Shown here one piece after another: positions 40,319 through 48,360 of a DNA stretch of 64,000 nucleotides. The stretch covers positions 1-64,000 of the forward strand of contig JBEKMO010000019.1 in the NCBI GenBank assembly GCA_050008465.1, given 5' to 3'. The position numbers and the translations under genes were made by a program. The notes beneath the pieces were generated by a model. The model searched no databases. It saw only the letters and a list, made by a program, of their open reading frames with translations, and was not told the origin of the DNA. Origin of the DNA: Fen-330 sp050008465. GTDB lineage: Bacteria; Acidobacteriota; Terriglobia; Bryobacterales; Bryobacteraceae. Numbering within the stretch: the stretch's first letter is position 1; each line of letters opens with the position of its first letter.

Positions 40319-43294
40319 ATGAAACTGCGGATTTGTCTCAGCTTGTGGATGGCCTGCTCGTGTTGGGCGGGTACCTTCGGGAGGGTGGTCACGATTGGGG
40401 GCCAAGCCTCGGATCTGGCGCTGGACGAGCGGCGGGGGGTGGTGTACCTGGCCAACTTCGGCGGCAACCGGATCGAAGTGATCTCGACTTCGACCCTGGC
40501 CATCCAGACCTCGATGAACGTGGCCCCGCAACCCTCGGCGCTGGCGCTCTCGCCCGACGGCCGCTTCCTGCTGGTAGCCCACTTCGGCAACTTCGAGGCG
40601 CCGAACACCCCCAACAACCTACTGACGCTGATTAACCTGGATTCGGGCGGGAAGCAGACCTTCGCGCTGGGCGCGCCGCCGCTGGGGGTCGCCTTCGGCA
40701 GCGACAACCGCGCGCTGGTCGCGACCACCACCAACTTCCTGTCCTTCGATCCGCTCTCGGGATCGACCCTCACGCTGGGGACCGTCAAGGGAGTGACCGC
40801 CAACACGCTTCCCGCGCCGCCGGCCAACTACCCGCCGCAAATCGTAGCCGCGTCGCTGGCCGCCTCCGGAGACGGGAAGTTCATCTACGGCCTTACCGAC
40901 ACGATTCGCTTCAAGTATGACGTCGAGTGGCGACTCGTGACTTCGCTGGGTTACACGGCGAATCCGCCCATGGGACCGCGGGTGGTTAGCGTCAACCGGG
41001 ATGGATCGATGTGGGCCGGGGGCTGGGCGGAGTTCGACCGGGACGGCAGGCTGATGGCGCAGTTCCCCAATCCCGCGGGCTTGCTCGAGGTGGGCAGCCA
41101 CGCGATCGACTCCGGCCGGGGCCTGATCTACGCGCAGATTCCCGAAGCCGCGTCGGCCGTGGGCGGGACGCCGGCTTCCGCGCCGCCCGTGCTGATGATC
41201 GTGGACGCCGACAACCTGGCGGTGCGCGAGCGGCTGAGCCTGCCGGAGAACCTGGCGGGCAAGAGCGTGCTGGCCAGCGACGGCTCGGTGATGTACTCGG
41301 TGTCGGCCAGCGGCCTGCTGGCGCTGCCGGTGGGATCTCTCGAGCAGGCGCGGCGGGTCCGCATGTCGCGGGAGGACCTGCTCTTCCAGGGGAGCTTCTG
41401 CAACCGCAGCGTGGCTACCCAGTTGATTGCGGTCACCGATTCCAGCGGCGCGGCCACGGATTTCGCGCTGACCGCCTCGGCGGCGGGGATCGCGATCAGC
41501 CCGGCCAGCGGGGTGACGCCGGCGATGGTGACCATCAGCGTGGACCCGAACGCGTTCCAGAACCAGCACGGCACTCTGACGGCGCAGATCACCCTGCGCA
41601 GCGCCCAGGCGGTGAACCTGCCGCCGCCGCTGCGGGTGCTGATCAACAACCGCGAGCCGGACCAGCGGGGTACGGTGGTCAACGTCCCCGGCAAACTGGT
41701 GGACCTCCTGGCCGACCCGGCGCGCGATCGTTTCTACGTCTTGCGGCAGGACCAGAACCAGGTGCTGGTGTTCGAGGGGAGCGGGTACACCCAAGTGGCG
41801 ACGCTGCGGACCGGCAACACCCCCACGCAGATGGCCATCACCTTCGACCGGCGCTACCTGCTGGTGGCCAACGACAACTCGCAAATCGCCAACGTGTACG
41901 ATCTCGATACCCTGCAGCAGCAGACGCCGATCCGGTTTCCGATGGGCCACTATCCCCGCTCGCTGGCATCCTCGGGCCGGGCCATCCTGGGAGCGGTGCG
42001 CTCGGCGGCCAGCGCCGATCACAAGATCGACCGGGTGGACCTGGCGTCGCGCACCGCCGTGGAATTGCCGAGCCTGGGGCCGTGGGTGAACCAGGTGGAC
42101 CTCAACACGGTGCTCGCGGCGTCGCCCAACGGGGCGTCGATCCTGGCGGCGGAGGCGGACGGCAGCCTGCTGCTTTACGACGCCAACGCCGACAGTTTCA
42201 CGGAGTCGCGCAAGGACTTCACCGCGCTCGGCGGAGCATATGCCGCCTCGAGCCAGGGCCGCTTCGTGGTGGACAACAACCTGTTGAACGCCTCGCTGGC
42301 GATGGTCCACCAGCTCGAGAGCGAGACGGGGACGTCTTCCGGGTTTGCGTTCGTGGACCAGTACGGGCTGCGGACGACGGCGCCGAACGCGTATAGCCCC
42401 GGGGTGATCGAGCGGGTGGACCTGGAGACGGGGGTGGCCCTGAATCCGACGCGCACGGTGGAGGCGCCGAACCTGGGCCAGACGGGAGCGGCGTTCACGC
42501 GGACGCTGGCGCCGCTCGCAAACCGCAACGTGATCGTCTCGCTCAGCGCCTCCGGGTTCACCGTGCTGCCCTGGAACTACGAGGCCGCGGTCCCGCCGCC
42601 GCACATCGACGCGGTGGTGAACGCGGCGGACTTCACCGCGGCAGTGGCGCCGGGCAGCCTGATCTCGGTGTTCGGGCAAAACCTGAGCCCGGTGAACCTG
42701 GCCAGCGCGGAAATGCCGCTGCCCACCGCGCTGGGCGACAGTTGCCTGACCGTGAATGGCGCGCTCGTGCCGATGCTGTTCGTTTCGCCGACCCAGGTGA
42801 ACGCGCAGTTGCCGTACAACCTGGATGGGAACGTGACCATCGTGCTGCACACGCCGGGCGGGGTGAGCGATAACTTCGTAATCACGATGGCGGATGCCGC
42901 GCCGGGTGTCTTCACGGCCATACTGGATGGGACGGGCTTTACGGTGCCGACCGTGGTCCGCGCGGCCAACAACCTGCTCGTCACCCCATCCAATCCCGTT
43001 CATCGCGGCGACGCCATCGTGATCTACTTGACCGGGCTGGGCCGCACCCTGCCGGAGGTCGTGGCGGGAGCGCCCGCACCCTGGGAGCCCTTGGCGGTGG
43101 CCGAGCTTGCGGTCGAGCTGGACCTGGGCGGAGTGGCGTTGCCGGTGCTGTACGCGGGTTTGACGCCTGGCTATGCCGGCCTGTACCAGATCAACGCCCA
43201 GGTGCCAAGCTGGGTCCCCACGGGGATGAGCGTCCGGCTTACCATCCGCCAGGGCACCAGCTCAACGTCGCTTTCGGTGAGGGTAGTCGAATGA
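40319..43294 (+). CDS. Secreted beta-propeller protein with Solibacter-type C-terminal domain
   Basis: A 991-aa exported protein. Signal peptide at 1-18 (MKLRICLSLWMACSCWAG). Residues about 25-400 have YVTN/SMP30-like propeller repeats (SDLALDERRGVVYLANFGGNRIEVIS, PSALALSPDGRFLLVAHFG), a middle beta-sandwich follows (STATQLIAVTDSSGA region), then a second propeller-like part (about 500-750, MAITFDRRYLLVANDNS). The last ~230 residues match the acidobacterial TIGR03437 domain: VVNAADFTAAVAPGSLISVFGQNL, LFVSPTQVNAQLPYNL, VIYLTGLG and QINAQVPSWVP. GGAGAGGG precedes the ATG. It overlaps the beta-barrel gene by ATGA. Possibly cell-surface displayed; function unknown. Confidence 0.87.
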   Translation: MKLRICLSLWMACSCWAGTFGRVVTIGGQASDLALDERRGVVYLANFGGNRIEVISTSTLAIQTSMNVAPQPSALALSPDGRFLLVAHFGNFEAPNTPNNLLTLINLDSGGKQTFALGAPPLGVAFGSDNRALVATTTNFLSFDPLSGSTLTLGTVKGVTANTLPAPPANYPPQIVAASLAASGDGKFIYGLTDTIRFKYDVEWRLVTSLGYTANPPMGPRVVSVNRDGSMWAGGWAEFDRDGRLMAQFPNPAGLLEVGSHAIDSGRGLIYAQIPEAASAVGGTPASAPPVLMIVDADNLAVRERLSLPENLAGKSVLASDGSVMYSVSASGLLALPVGSLEQARRVRMSREDLLFQGSFCNRSVATQLIAVTDSSGAATDFALTASAAGIAISPASGVTPAMVTISVDPNAFQNQHGTLTAQITLRSAQAVNLPPPLRVLINNREPDQRGTVVNVPGKLVDLLADPARDRFYVLRQDQNQVLVFEGSGYTQVATLRTGNTPTQMAITFDRRYLLVANDNSQIANVYDLDTLQQQTPIRFPMGHYPRSLASSGRAILGAVRSAASADHKIDRVDLASRTAVELPSLGPWVNQVDLNTVLAASPNGASILAAEADGSLLLYDANADSFTESRKDFTALGGAYAASSQGRFVVDNNLLNASLAMVHQLESETGTSSGFAFVDQYGLRTTAPNAYSPGVIERVDLETGVALNPTRTVEAPNLGQTGAAFTRTLAPLANRNVIVSLSASGFTVLPWNYEAAVPPPHIDAVVNAADFTAAVAPGSLISVFGQNLSPVNLASAEMPLPTALGDSCLTVNGALVPMLFVSPTQVNAQLPYNLDGNVTIVLHTPGGVSDNFVITMADAAPGVFTAILDGTGFTVPTVVRAANNLLVTPSNPVHRGDAIVIYLTGLGRTLPEVVAGAPAPWEPLAVAELAVELDLGGVALPVLYAGLTPGYAGLYQINAQVPSWVPTGMSVRLTIRQGTSSTSLSVRVVE

Positions 43295-43920
43295 AACGCC
43301 TGATCGCCGGATTGTTGTTTCTCGCCATGACCGCAGGCGCACAGAATTGGGGGGCCGGCGTGTTGGCCGGCGGCGGTTTCTATATCAACCACCCGCGGAT
43401 CAGCGGTTCGTTGGCAAGCGCGGAGGCGGGGATTGGAGGCGGGCCGGCCTTCGGCGTCTTCCTGACGCAGAACCTGTACCGGCGTCTGAGCGGCGAAATC
43501 CGCTATGCGTACCACCGCGGCGATCTCCAGTTATCCTCGGGCAGCCGCCGGGCTGCGTTCCGCGCCGATTCGCACGCCCTCCACTACGACTGGCTGCTCC
43601 ACATGGCGGACCGGGACGCCAGGATGCGCCCCTTCGTCGCAGCCGGGGCGGGTTTCAAGCTGTACCGGGGCACGGGAACCGAAACCCTCGTTCAGACGCT
43701 CCAGGAAGTGGCCCTGCTCACGCGCACGCGGGAATGGAAACCGCTGGTCAGCGTGGGCGCGGGTGTGACGCTGGCGATTTCGCAACGGGCGCGGCTGCGG
43801 CTGGAGTTTCGCGACTACATGACGCCGTTTCCAGCCAGAGTAATTGCGCCGGTTGCCGGTGGCGGAGGCGGCTGGCTGCACGAACTCTCGCCCACCGTCG
43901 CCTTGAGCCTCCGGTTCTAG
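43291..43920 (+). CDS. Small outer-membrane beta-barrel protein
   Basis: A 209-aa exported protein: signal peptide MKRLIAGLLFLAMTAGAQ, then alternating amphipathic strands with glycine-rich turns (GAGVLAGGGFYIN, GGGPAFGVFLTQNLYRRLSGEIRYAY, VAAGAGFKLYRG, SVGAGVTLAISQRARLRLEFRDY) and a C-terminal Phe in ALSLRF, the insertion signal of outer-membrane barrels. Eight strands fit the length (OmpA/OmpW-like). Its ATG overlaps the stop of the large propeller gene, so the barrel may anchor or display it; this is inference. Confidence 0.8.
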   Translation: MKRLIAGLLFLAMTAGAQNWGAGVLAGGGFYINHPRISGSLASAEAGIGGGPAFGVFLTQNLYRRLSGEIRYAYHRGDLQLSSGSRRAAFRADSHALHYDWLLHMADRDARMRPFVAAGAGFKLYRGTGTETLVQTLQEVALLTRTREWKPLVSVGAGVTLAISQRARLRLEFRDYMTPFPARVIAPVAGGGGGWLHELSPTVALSLRF

Positions 43921-43923
43921 CGG

Positions 43924-43951
43924 GGCAGACGATCGCTTTTTGTCGTCTGCC
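43924..43951. terminator. Stem-loop terminator 1 of a convergent pair
   Basis: GGCAGACGA (43924-43932) pairs perfectly with TCGTCTGCC (43943-43951) across a 10-nt T-rich loop, 4 bp after the barrel gene stop. A run of T lies in the loop rather than after the stem. Confidence 0.6.
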
Positions 43952-43955
43952 GACC

Positions 43956-43985
43956 GCGCAGGCCACAGAAAACGATGGCCTGCGC
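43956..43985. terminator. Stem-loop terminator 2 of a convergent pair
   Basis: GCGCAGGCCA (43956-43965) pairs perfectly with TGGCCTGCGC (43976-43985) around a 10-nt A-rich loop, directly next to the minus-strand gene's stop at 43988. With the first hairpin it isolates the two convergent units. Confidence 0.6.
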
Positions 43986-43987
43986 CG

Positions 43988-44296
43988 CTAATCCAGGTCG
44001 ATATCGCGCCGGGGCGGGGGCTCGAGCGGGCTCTCCTTGGCCTTCTTGAGGAGCTCGTCGAACTTTTTCGATAGCACCTGGCTCTGTTTCTTCTCGGCTT
44101 CGAAGGACTTCTGGAATGCCGCCTCGCGGCGGCCGGGCTCGCCCTTGAGGCGCTCGACCGCGGCCGCCAGGTCCTCGATCGGCGGTGGCTTGACCGCCTC
44201 CTTGAAAGTGATGACCGCGTGCGTTTCCGGATCAACCTTCAGATCCGCCTGGCAGCACGGGCATTTCACCTCGAACATCCCTTTGGCTTTGGCCAT
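43988..44296 (-). CDS. Zinc-ribbon-like 102-aa protein, unknown function
   Basis: A 102-aa cytosolic protein: the N-terminus has one CPCC pair (FEVKCPCCQADL), suggesting half of a zinc ribbon that would need to dimerise or use a distant ligand, followed by a long charged helix (about 40-90, EDLAAAVERLKGEPGRREAAFQKSFEAEKKQSQVLSKKFDELLKKAKE) that could be coiled coil, and an acidic tail. No family is recognised. TAAGAT ends 7 nt before ATG 44296, with no SD. Confidence 0.65.
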   Translation of the reverse strand: MAKAKGMFEVKCPCCQADLKVDPETHAVITFKEAVKPPPIEDLAAAVERLKGEPGRREAAFQKSFEAEKKQSQVLSKKFDELLKKAKESPLEPPPRRDIDLD

Positions 44297-44303
44297 ACCG
44301 GCA

Positions 44304-44309
44304 ATCTTA
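44304..44309 (-). promoter_or_regulatory. -10-like TAAGAT of the zinc-ribbon gene
   Basis: TAAGAT on the minus strand ends 7 nt before ATG 44296, no Shine-Dalgarno. The divergent TACACT at 44332 serves the opposite gene. Confidence 0.45.
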
Positions 44310-44331
44310 GCGCATCCGGGCGCGAAGGCGG

Positions 44332-44337
44332 TACACT
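44332..44337 (+). promoter_or_regulatory. -10-like TACACT of the 122-aa membrane protein gene
   Basis: TACACT ends 8 nt before ATG 44346 with no Shine-Dalgarno; preceded by GGCGG. Consistent with a leaderless transcript. Confidence 0.45.
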
Positions 44338-44345
44338 AAGGGCTT

Positions 44346-44714
44346 ATGGTGGGCCGCGTCCTCACTGCCATCAAACGCTTCATTTTATGGGACTATCCTC
44401 GGGCCTCCTGGCAATACGACGTGATGGTGGCGCTGATTCTGGCTTTCGTCTTTCTGACGCCTCGTGAGTGGTTTCGCGACCAGCGCCGCATTCCGCGGAC
44501 CAGCCAGATCGCCATGTTGCCGGCGGCCCGCGGCACCAACGTGTTTTGGATCGAGTTGGAGTTGCTCGCGGGAGTCCCCGAGTCCCAACGGCCAGCCAAG
44601 GCCGCCGAGCTCCTGAATCGACTGGCCGGGGAGAGGCAGACGCTGGTTCGCCTCGAGCCGGTTCACGACTCGGAACAAGTAATCCAGGGTTACCTGGTGT
44701 TCACGCACCCCTGA
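44346..44714 (+). CDS. Single-span membrane protein, unknown function
   Basis: A 122-aa protein. A short basic N-terminus leads through ILWDYPRASWQYDVMVALILAFVFLTPREWFRDQ, with one membrane helix (about residues 27-42), to a C-terminal soluble part of mixed structure (FWIELELLAGVPESQRPAKAAELLNRLAGERQTLVRLEPVHDSEQVIQGYLVF). No family is recognised. It lies 74 bp ahead of the LolA-like gene on the same strand, so a role in envelope lipid or lipoprotein handling is possible. The N-terminus probably stays in the cytosol. Confidence 0.65.
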   Translation: MVGRVLTAIKRFILWDYPRASWQYDVMVALILAFVFLTPREWFRDQRRIPRTSQIAMLPAARGTNVFWIELELLAGVPESQRPAKAAELLNRLAGERQTLVRLEPVHDSEQVIQGYLVFTHP

Positions 44715-44788
44715 GCCGGAGCCGGGTCTTGAGCCAGGGGTGGTGTAACTTCCGAACGCCAAACTGCATCGTAACAGGAGACGCCATT

Positions 44789-45469
44789 TTGAGAGCGATC
44801 ATTGCATTTCTCGGTTTGTGCGCGACGCTGGGCGCGCCGCTGGGCGCCGCCGAGACCGTCCAGGCGGTGTTGGCGCGGATGGATCGGGAGGCCGACGGCT
44901 TCAGCCAGTTGACCGCCCGGCTGCAGAGGGTCACCTATACCGCCATACTGAACGACACCGAAAAGGAGAGCGGTGCGATTTGGCTGAAGAGGTCGGGCGC
45001 CAAAATCGAAATGCGCGGCGAAATCTTCGGAGACGATGCGAGATCCTTCGGAGTTCGGGGGAGCGAAGGCCAGATGTACTACCCGAAGATGAAGACCGTC
45101 CAGATCTACGATCTCGGCAAGGCACGCTCGCTGGTGGATCAGTTTCTGCTGCTGGGATTCGGCAGTTCGGGGAAGGACATCCAAAAGAACTACACGGTGA
45201 AAGTGGCCGGCGAAGAGGTGGTCGGCGGGCAGAAGACGACCCGCCTCGAACTGATCCCCAAGTCGAAGCAGATGCAGGAACAGATCACGCGAGTGGAAGT
45301 CTGGATCCCGTTGAACGCCGGGCACCCGGTGCAGCAGAAGTTCTGGAAGCCGGCCAACAATTACGACCTGGTTGCTTACTCCGATATTAAGGTGAACCCC
45401 GGTCTCCCGGATAGCGCCTTTCGACTCGCGCTTCCGGCGGACGTGAAACCGGAGTATCCTCAGAAGTAG
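44789..45469 (+). CDS. LolA-like outer-membrane lipoprotein-sorting protein
   Basis: A 226-aa periplasmic protein of the LolA/LolB fold. Signal peptide MRAIIAFLGLCATLGAPLGAAE, then VLARMDREADGFSQLTARLQRVTY, a beta half with GAIWLKRSGAKIEMRGE, the RSFGVRGSEGQMYYPKMKTVQIYDLGKA segment and VAGEEVVGGQKTTRLELIPKSKQ, which match the family's YY..and strand pattern. It ends AFRLALPADVKPEYPQK. TTG 44789 is the start, supported by GGAG 8 nt upstream and by the signal peptide position; no ATG fits. It may carry lipoprotein or glycolipid to the outer membrane; LolCDE is not here. Confidence 0.8.
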   Translation: MRAIIAFLGLCATLGAPLGAAETVQAVLARMDREADGFSQLTARLQRVTYTAILNDTEKESGAIWLKRSGAKIEMRGEIFGDDARSFGVRGSEGQMYYPKMKTVQIYDLGKARSLVDQFLLLGFGSSGKDIQKNYTVKVAGEEVVGGQKTTRLELIPKSKQMQEQITRVEVWIPLNAGHPVQQKFWKPANNYDLVAYSDIKVNPGLPDSAFRLALPADVKPEYPQK

Positions 45470-45561
45470 GGTAGAAGTGCGTTCCCGGTGGAACGCGGAC
45501 CCGCAGCGAACCGCCCCTCCAGGGGCTGGGGGCCGGGGAAGTACGAAGGCAGAACAAGAAC

Positions 45562-46662
45562 GTGTCATCGGTACCACAAGCCAACACCGGCAGGCTCGCA
45601 TTCCTGGACTGGACGCGCGGGCTCGCGGCAATCATCATGCTCCAGGGGCATGCCTTTCATGCCTTTACCAAGCCCGAGCTGCGTGATAGCGGCCCCTACG
45701 TGATCTCGCAGTTTGCTGGCGGCCTGCCGCCGGCGGCCTTCCTGTTCCTGGTCGGAGTGACTCTGGCCTTCCTGATGCACAGCGGCGAGCGCAAGGGGCT
45801 CGCTGCCCCGGCGCGCGTGCTGGCCTCGCTGCGCCGGGCGGGATACCTGTTCGGCATCGCCTTCCTGTTCCGCCTCCAACTCTGGCTGTTCGGACTTCCC
45901 AACAGCCCGTGGACCGACCTGCTGCGCGTGGACATCCTGAACTGCATGGGCCTGGCCGTGGCGGCGATGTCCGTCATGGCCGTGTTCTCGACGGCAGATC
46001 GCGCGCGCCACTGCGCGGTGATCGGGGTGGTCATCGCCGCCGCCTCGCCGGTGATCTCCCAACTGGATTGGTCGTGGGCGCCGGCGGTTGTCAAAGGCTA
46101 CCTGGCGCCGGACTATCTCTCTTTCGGCTTCTTTCCCTGGGCTTCCTACGTGGCCTTCGGCTTGAGTGCGGGCAGCATCCTCCGGCTGCTGGGCCCGGAC
46201 CAACTCGATCGCGCGGCCCAGTGGGCGGCGCTGCTCGGGTTCGCGTTTGTCCTGGCCGGTCAGTCCATGTCGAGCTTCTCGCCCTCGGTCTATGCGAAGT
46301 CCGAGTTCTGGCTCGACAGCCCCTGGCAGGTCGCGGTCAAGGTTGGTGTGATTCTGCTGCTGCTCTCGTTCGCCTATCTCTGGACGCGGAACTCCGAGGG
46401 CCGTTGGAGCTGGGTGCGGCAGTTTGGCACGACCTCGCTGCTGGTCTATTGGGTCCACGTCGAGTTGATCTACGGACGCTGGCTGTGGATTTTGAAGGAG
46501 AACCTGACGGTTGGGCAAGCGCTGGCCGCGGCCTTCGGTCTGGTGGGCCTGATGCTCTTCCTGTCGGTGGCCCGCACCCGCTGGAAGAACTGGCGCTTGC
46601 TGGGCTTCTCGTTGAGCTGGTACTTCTTCGCCGACCGGCGCGCGCGGGAAACCGCGGACTAG
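45562..46662 (+). CDS. Polytopic membrane protein, DUF1624/YeiB-like
   Basis: A 366-aa membrane protein with about ten helices, of the heparan-alpha-glucosaminide N-acetyltransferase-like / YeiB group. The start has the family's LDWTRGLAAIIMLQGHAFHAF, with a His in the first helix; PAAFLFLVGVTLAFLM follows, then WTDLLRVDILNCMGLAVA and TTSLLVYWVHVELIYGRW near the C-terminus. Such proteins may transfer acyl groups across the membrane to a sugar; here the substrate is unknown. GTG 45562 is the start and no good SD is seen. Its stop codon shares CTAG with the convergent pentapeptide gene. Confidence 0.78.
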   Translation: MSSVPQANTGRLAFLDWTRGLAAIIMLQGHAFHAFTKPELRDSGPYVISQFAGGLPPAAFLFLVGVTLAFLMHSGERKGLAAPARVLASLRRAGYLFGIAFLFRLQLWLFGLPNSPWTDLLRVDILNCMGLAVAAMSVMAVFSTADRARHCAVIGVVIAAASPVISQLDWSWAPAVVKGYLAPDYLSFGFFPWASYVAFGLSAGSILRLLGPDQLDRAAQWAALLGFAFVLAGQSMSSFSPSVYAKSEFWLDSPWQVAVKVGVILLLLSFAYLWTRNSEGRWSWVRQFGTTSLLVYWVHVELIYGRWLWILKENLTVGQALAAAFGLVGLMLFLSVARTRWKNWRLLGFSLSWYFFADRRARETAD

Positions 46663-46946
46663 CGCGGTTTTTCCCCACCCGAGACCTTGACGAAGGAGCC
46701 GCATCTTCCATTGGAAAGGATGGCGCGATCGTCGGTCCGGGCTTGGGAAAGCTGGGTGACGGTGAAACCGCGCGCACCCTGCAAATTGACATTCCGCAGG
46801 TCCGCCGTCAACATCTGGGCCTCGCCAGACAGCGCGTTTGCGAGCAGCGCGCCGGTGAAGTCCGCCCCGCTCAGCCGGGCCTCGCTGAGGTCGGTGCCGC
46901 TCAGGTTCGCCTCGAGCAGGCTGGCGTCCGTGGGGTCGGCGCGCAC
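46659..46946 (-). CDS. Pentapeptide-repeat protein
   Basis: A 95-aa protein made of A(N/D)LxX repeats in its first half (LLEANLSGTDLSEARLSGADFTGALLANAL, then TADLRNVNLQGARGF), forming a right-handed quadrilateral beta-helix. Such short proteins bind other proteins, sometimes gyrase; no target is suggested. The second half is less regular. GTG 46946 is the start. The 3' end overlaps the convergent membrane gene by 4 bp, both stops being read from CTAG. Confidence 0.72.
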   Translation of the reverse strand: MRADPTDASLLEANLSGTDLSEARLSGADFTGALLANALSGEAQMLTADLRNVNLQGARGFTVTQLSQARTDDRAILSNGRCGSFVKVSGGEKPR

Positions 46947-47183
46947 GCCGCCGGTTGCTCCCCGGGCCGCGGGATGCTGCTATGCTGAGAGCAAAGGTAG
47001 GGTGCGGTTGGCAGGAAATGCCCTCGGGCGACTCGGGACACTCAACGGGGCGGACCACGATGCGGTTCGGGTTGGGAAAGCCTCAGGACGTCCTGGGGAT
47101 TATGGTATCTTAATCTGTGTGAACCGTCTCGTGTGATAGTGCCCGCGCGGGCGATCCTGCCGAGCACCTCGCGGTGTAAACAG

Positions 47184-47891
47184 ATGCGAATACTGGTCAT
47201 TGAAGACGAAAAACGCATCGCGGACTTCGTCGCTCGGGGCCTGGAAGGCGCCGGGTACGCTGTCGATTCGGCGAGCGATGGGGCGGCCGGCCTGGAGATG
47301 ACCCACGCCACCGATTACGATCTCATCATCCTCGACCTGATGCTGCCCGACATGGACGGCCTCAAGCTCCTGGAGAAGATTCGCAACCGGAAGACCAGCC
47401 CCCCCGTATTGATCCTCAGCGCTCTGGGAGCGGTCGACGACCGCGTGAAAGGTCTGGAGAAAGGCGCCGACGATTATCTGGGCAAGCCTTTCTCGTTCAC
47501 TGAGTTGCTAGCCCGAGTCCGGGCTTTGCTGCGCCGCGGTCAGCCCACGCCGGAGCGCCTGGAAGTGGGAGATCTGGTGCTGGACTGCATCCGGCGCAAA
47601 GTCACCCGCGGCGGAGAAGCGATCGATTTGGCTCCCAAGGAGTTCAGCATCCTGGAGTACCTGATGCGGAACCGCGGCCAGCCCCTCAGCCGCACGACGA
47701 TCGTCGAGCACGTCTGGGACGTGGACTACGACGGCCTGACCAACATCGTCGATGTCTACATCCGCCACCTCCGCAGCAAAGTCGACGACCGCTGGTCCAA
47801 GAAGTTGATCCACACCGTCCGTGGCGTAGGCTATATGGTCGATTCCCGCGAGAAGGCCCGCGAGAAAGGGGCGGAGGAGGCGCCAAAGTAG
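47184..47891 (+). CDS. OmpR/PhoB-family response regulator (CusR-like), orphan
   Basis: A 235-aa two-component regulator. Receiver domain (1-120): acidic Glu/Asp-Glu in VIEDEKR, phospho-acceptor in LIILDLMLPDMDG, Thr/Ser and Lys (ALGAVDDRVKGLEKGADDYLGKPFSF). C-terminal winged helix (about 135-228): LVLDCIRRKVTRGGEAIDLAPKEFSILEYLMRNRGQPLSRTTIVEHVWD and VDVYIRHLRSKVDD. It resembles heavy-metal CusR/CopR types, which usually sit next to their kinase, but no kinase is adjacent. A STAS gene follows 41 bp downstream on the same strand. Confidence 0.92.
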   Translation: MRILVIEDEKRIADFVARGLEGAGYAVDSASDGAAGLEMTHATDYDLIILDLMLPDMDGLKLLEKIRNRKTSPPVLILSALGAVDDRVKGLEKGADDYLGKPFSFTELLARVRALLRRGQPTPERLEVGDLVLDCIRRKVTRGGEAIDLAPKEFSILEYLMRNRGQPLSRTTIVEHVWDVDYDGLTNIVDVYIRHLRSKVDDRWSKKLIHTVRGVGYMVDSREKAREKGAEEAPK

Positions 47892-47932
47892 CGCCTACCG
47901 CGGGCTGTGCCGTCCGCGGCCGAGGATGCCGT

Positions 47933-48337
47933 GTGAGCCTGGAGATACTGCAGAGAGAACGCGAGGAAGTCCTTATTCTGGATCTGAACGGCCGCATCAC
48001 CGTGGGCGATGAGGCTGCCGCGTTGCGCGACACGCTGCGCGAGTTCTCCGCCGCCGGGCGCCGGAACTTCATCCTGAATCTCCAGGAGGTCGGCTACATC
48101 GATAGCACGGGCTTGGGGGCGATGGTGGTCTGCTTCACCTCCGTGCGCCAGATGGGCGGCAAGCTGAAGCTCGAAAACCTCAACCGGCGGAACATCCAAC
48201 TGCTGGTGGTCACCAAGCTGACCACCGTCTTCGAGATCTTCAACGACGAGCAGGATGCGGTCAATAGCTTCTTCCCCGATCGCGAGATCAAGCGCTTCGA
48301 TATACTGAGCTTTGTCACGGAACAGACCGGAGAATAG
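47933..48337 (+). CDS. STAS anti-sigma-factor antagonist-like protein
   Basis: A 134-aa protein, RsbV/SpoIIAA type. Seen: SLEILQREREEVLILDLNGRITVGDEA N-terminal strand-turn, the phosphorylation segment VGYIDSTGLGAMV with the conserved Ser, and GGKLKLENLNRRNIQLLVVTKLTTVFEIFNDEQDAVNSF at the end. Such proteins capture an anti-sigma kinase when dephosphorylated, freeing a sigma factor; the partners are not in the window. GTG 47933 is the start. It may share an operon with the response regulator. Confidence 0.85.
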   Translation: MSLEILQREREEVLILDLNGRITVGDEAAALRDTLREFSAAGRRNFILNLQEVGYIDSTGLGAMVVCFTSVRQMGGKLKLENLNRRNIQLLVVTKLTTVFEIFNDEQDAVNSFFPDREIKRFDILSFVTEQTGE

Positions 48338-48360
48338 CGGCCGGCCAGGGACATCGAATC

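Noticed and set aside
40619..43003. 794-aa minus-strand open frame
   Set aside because: Lies fully antisense to the beta-propeller gene with its signal peptide and C-terminal domain; no protein-like pattern.
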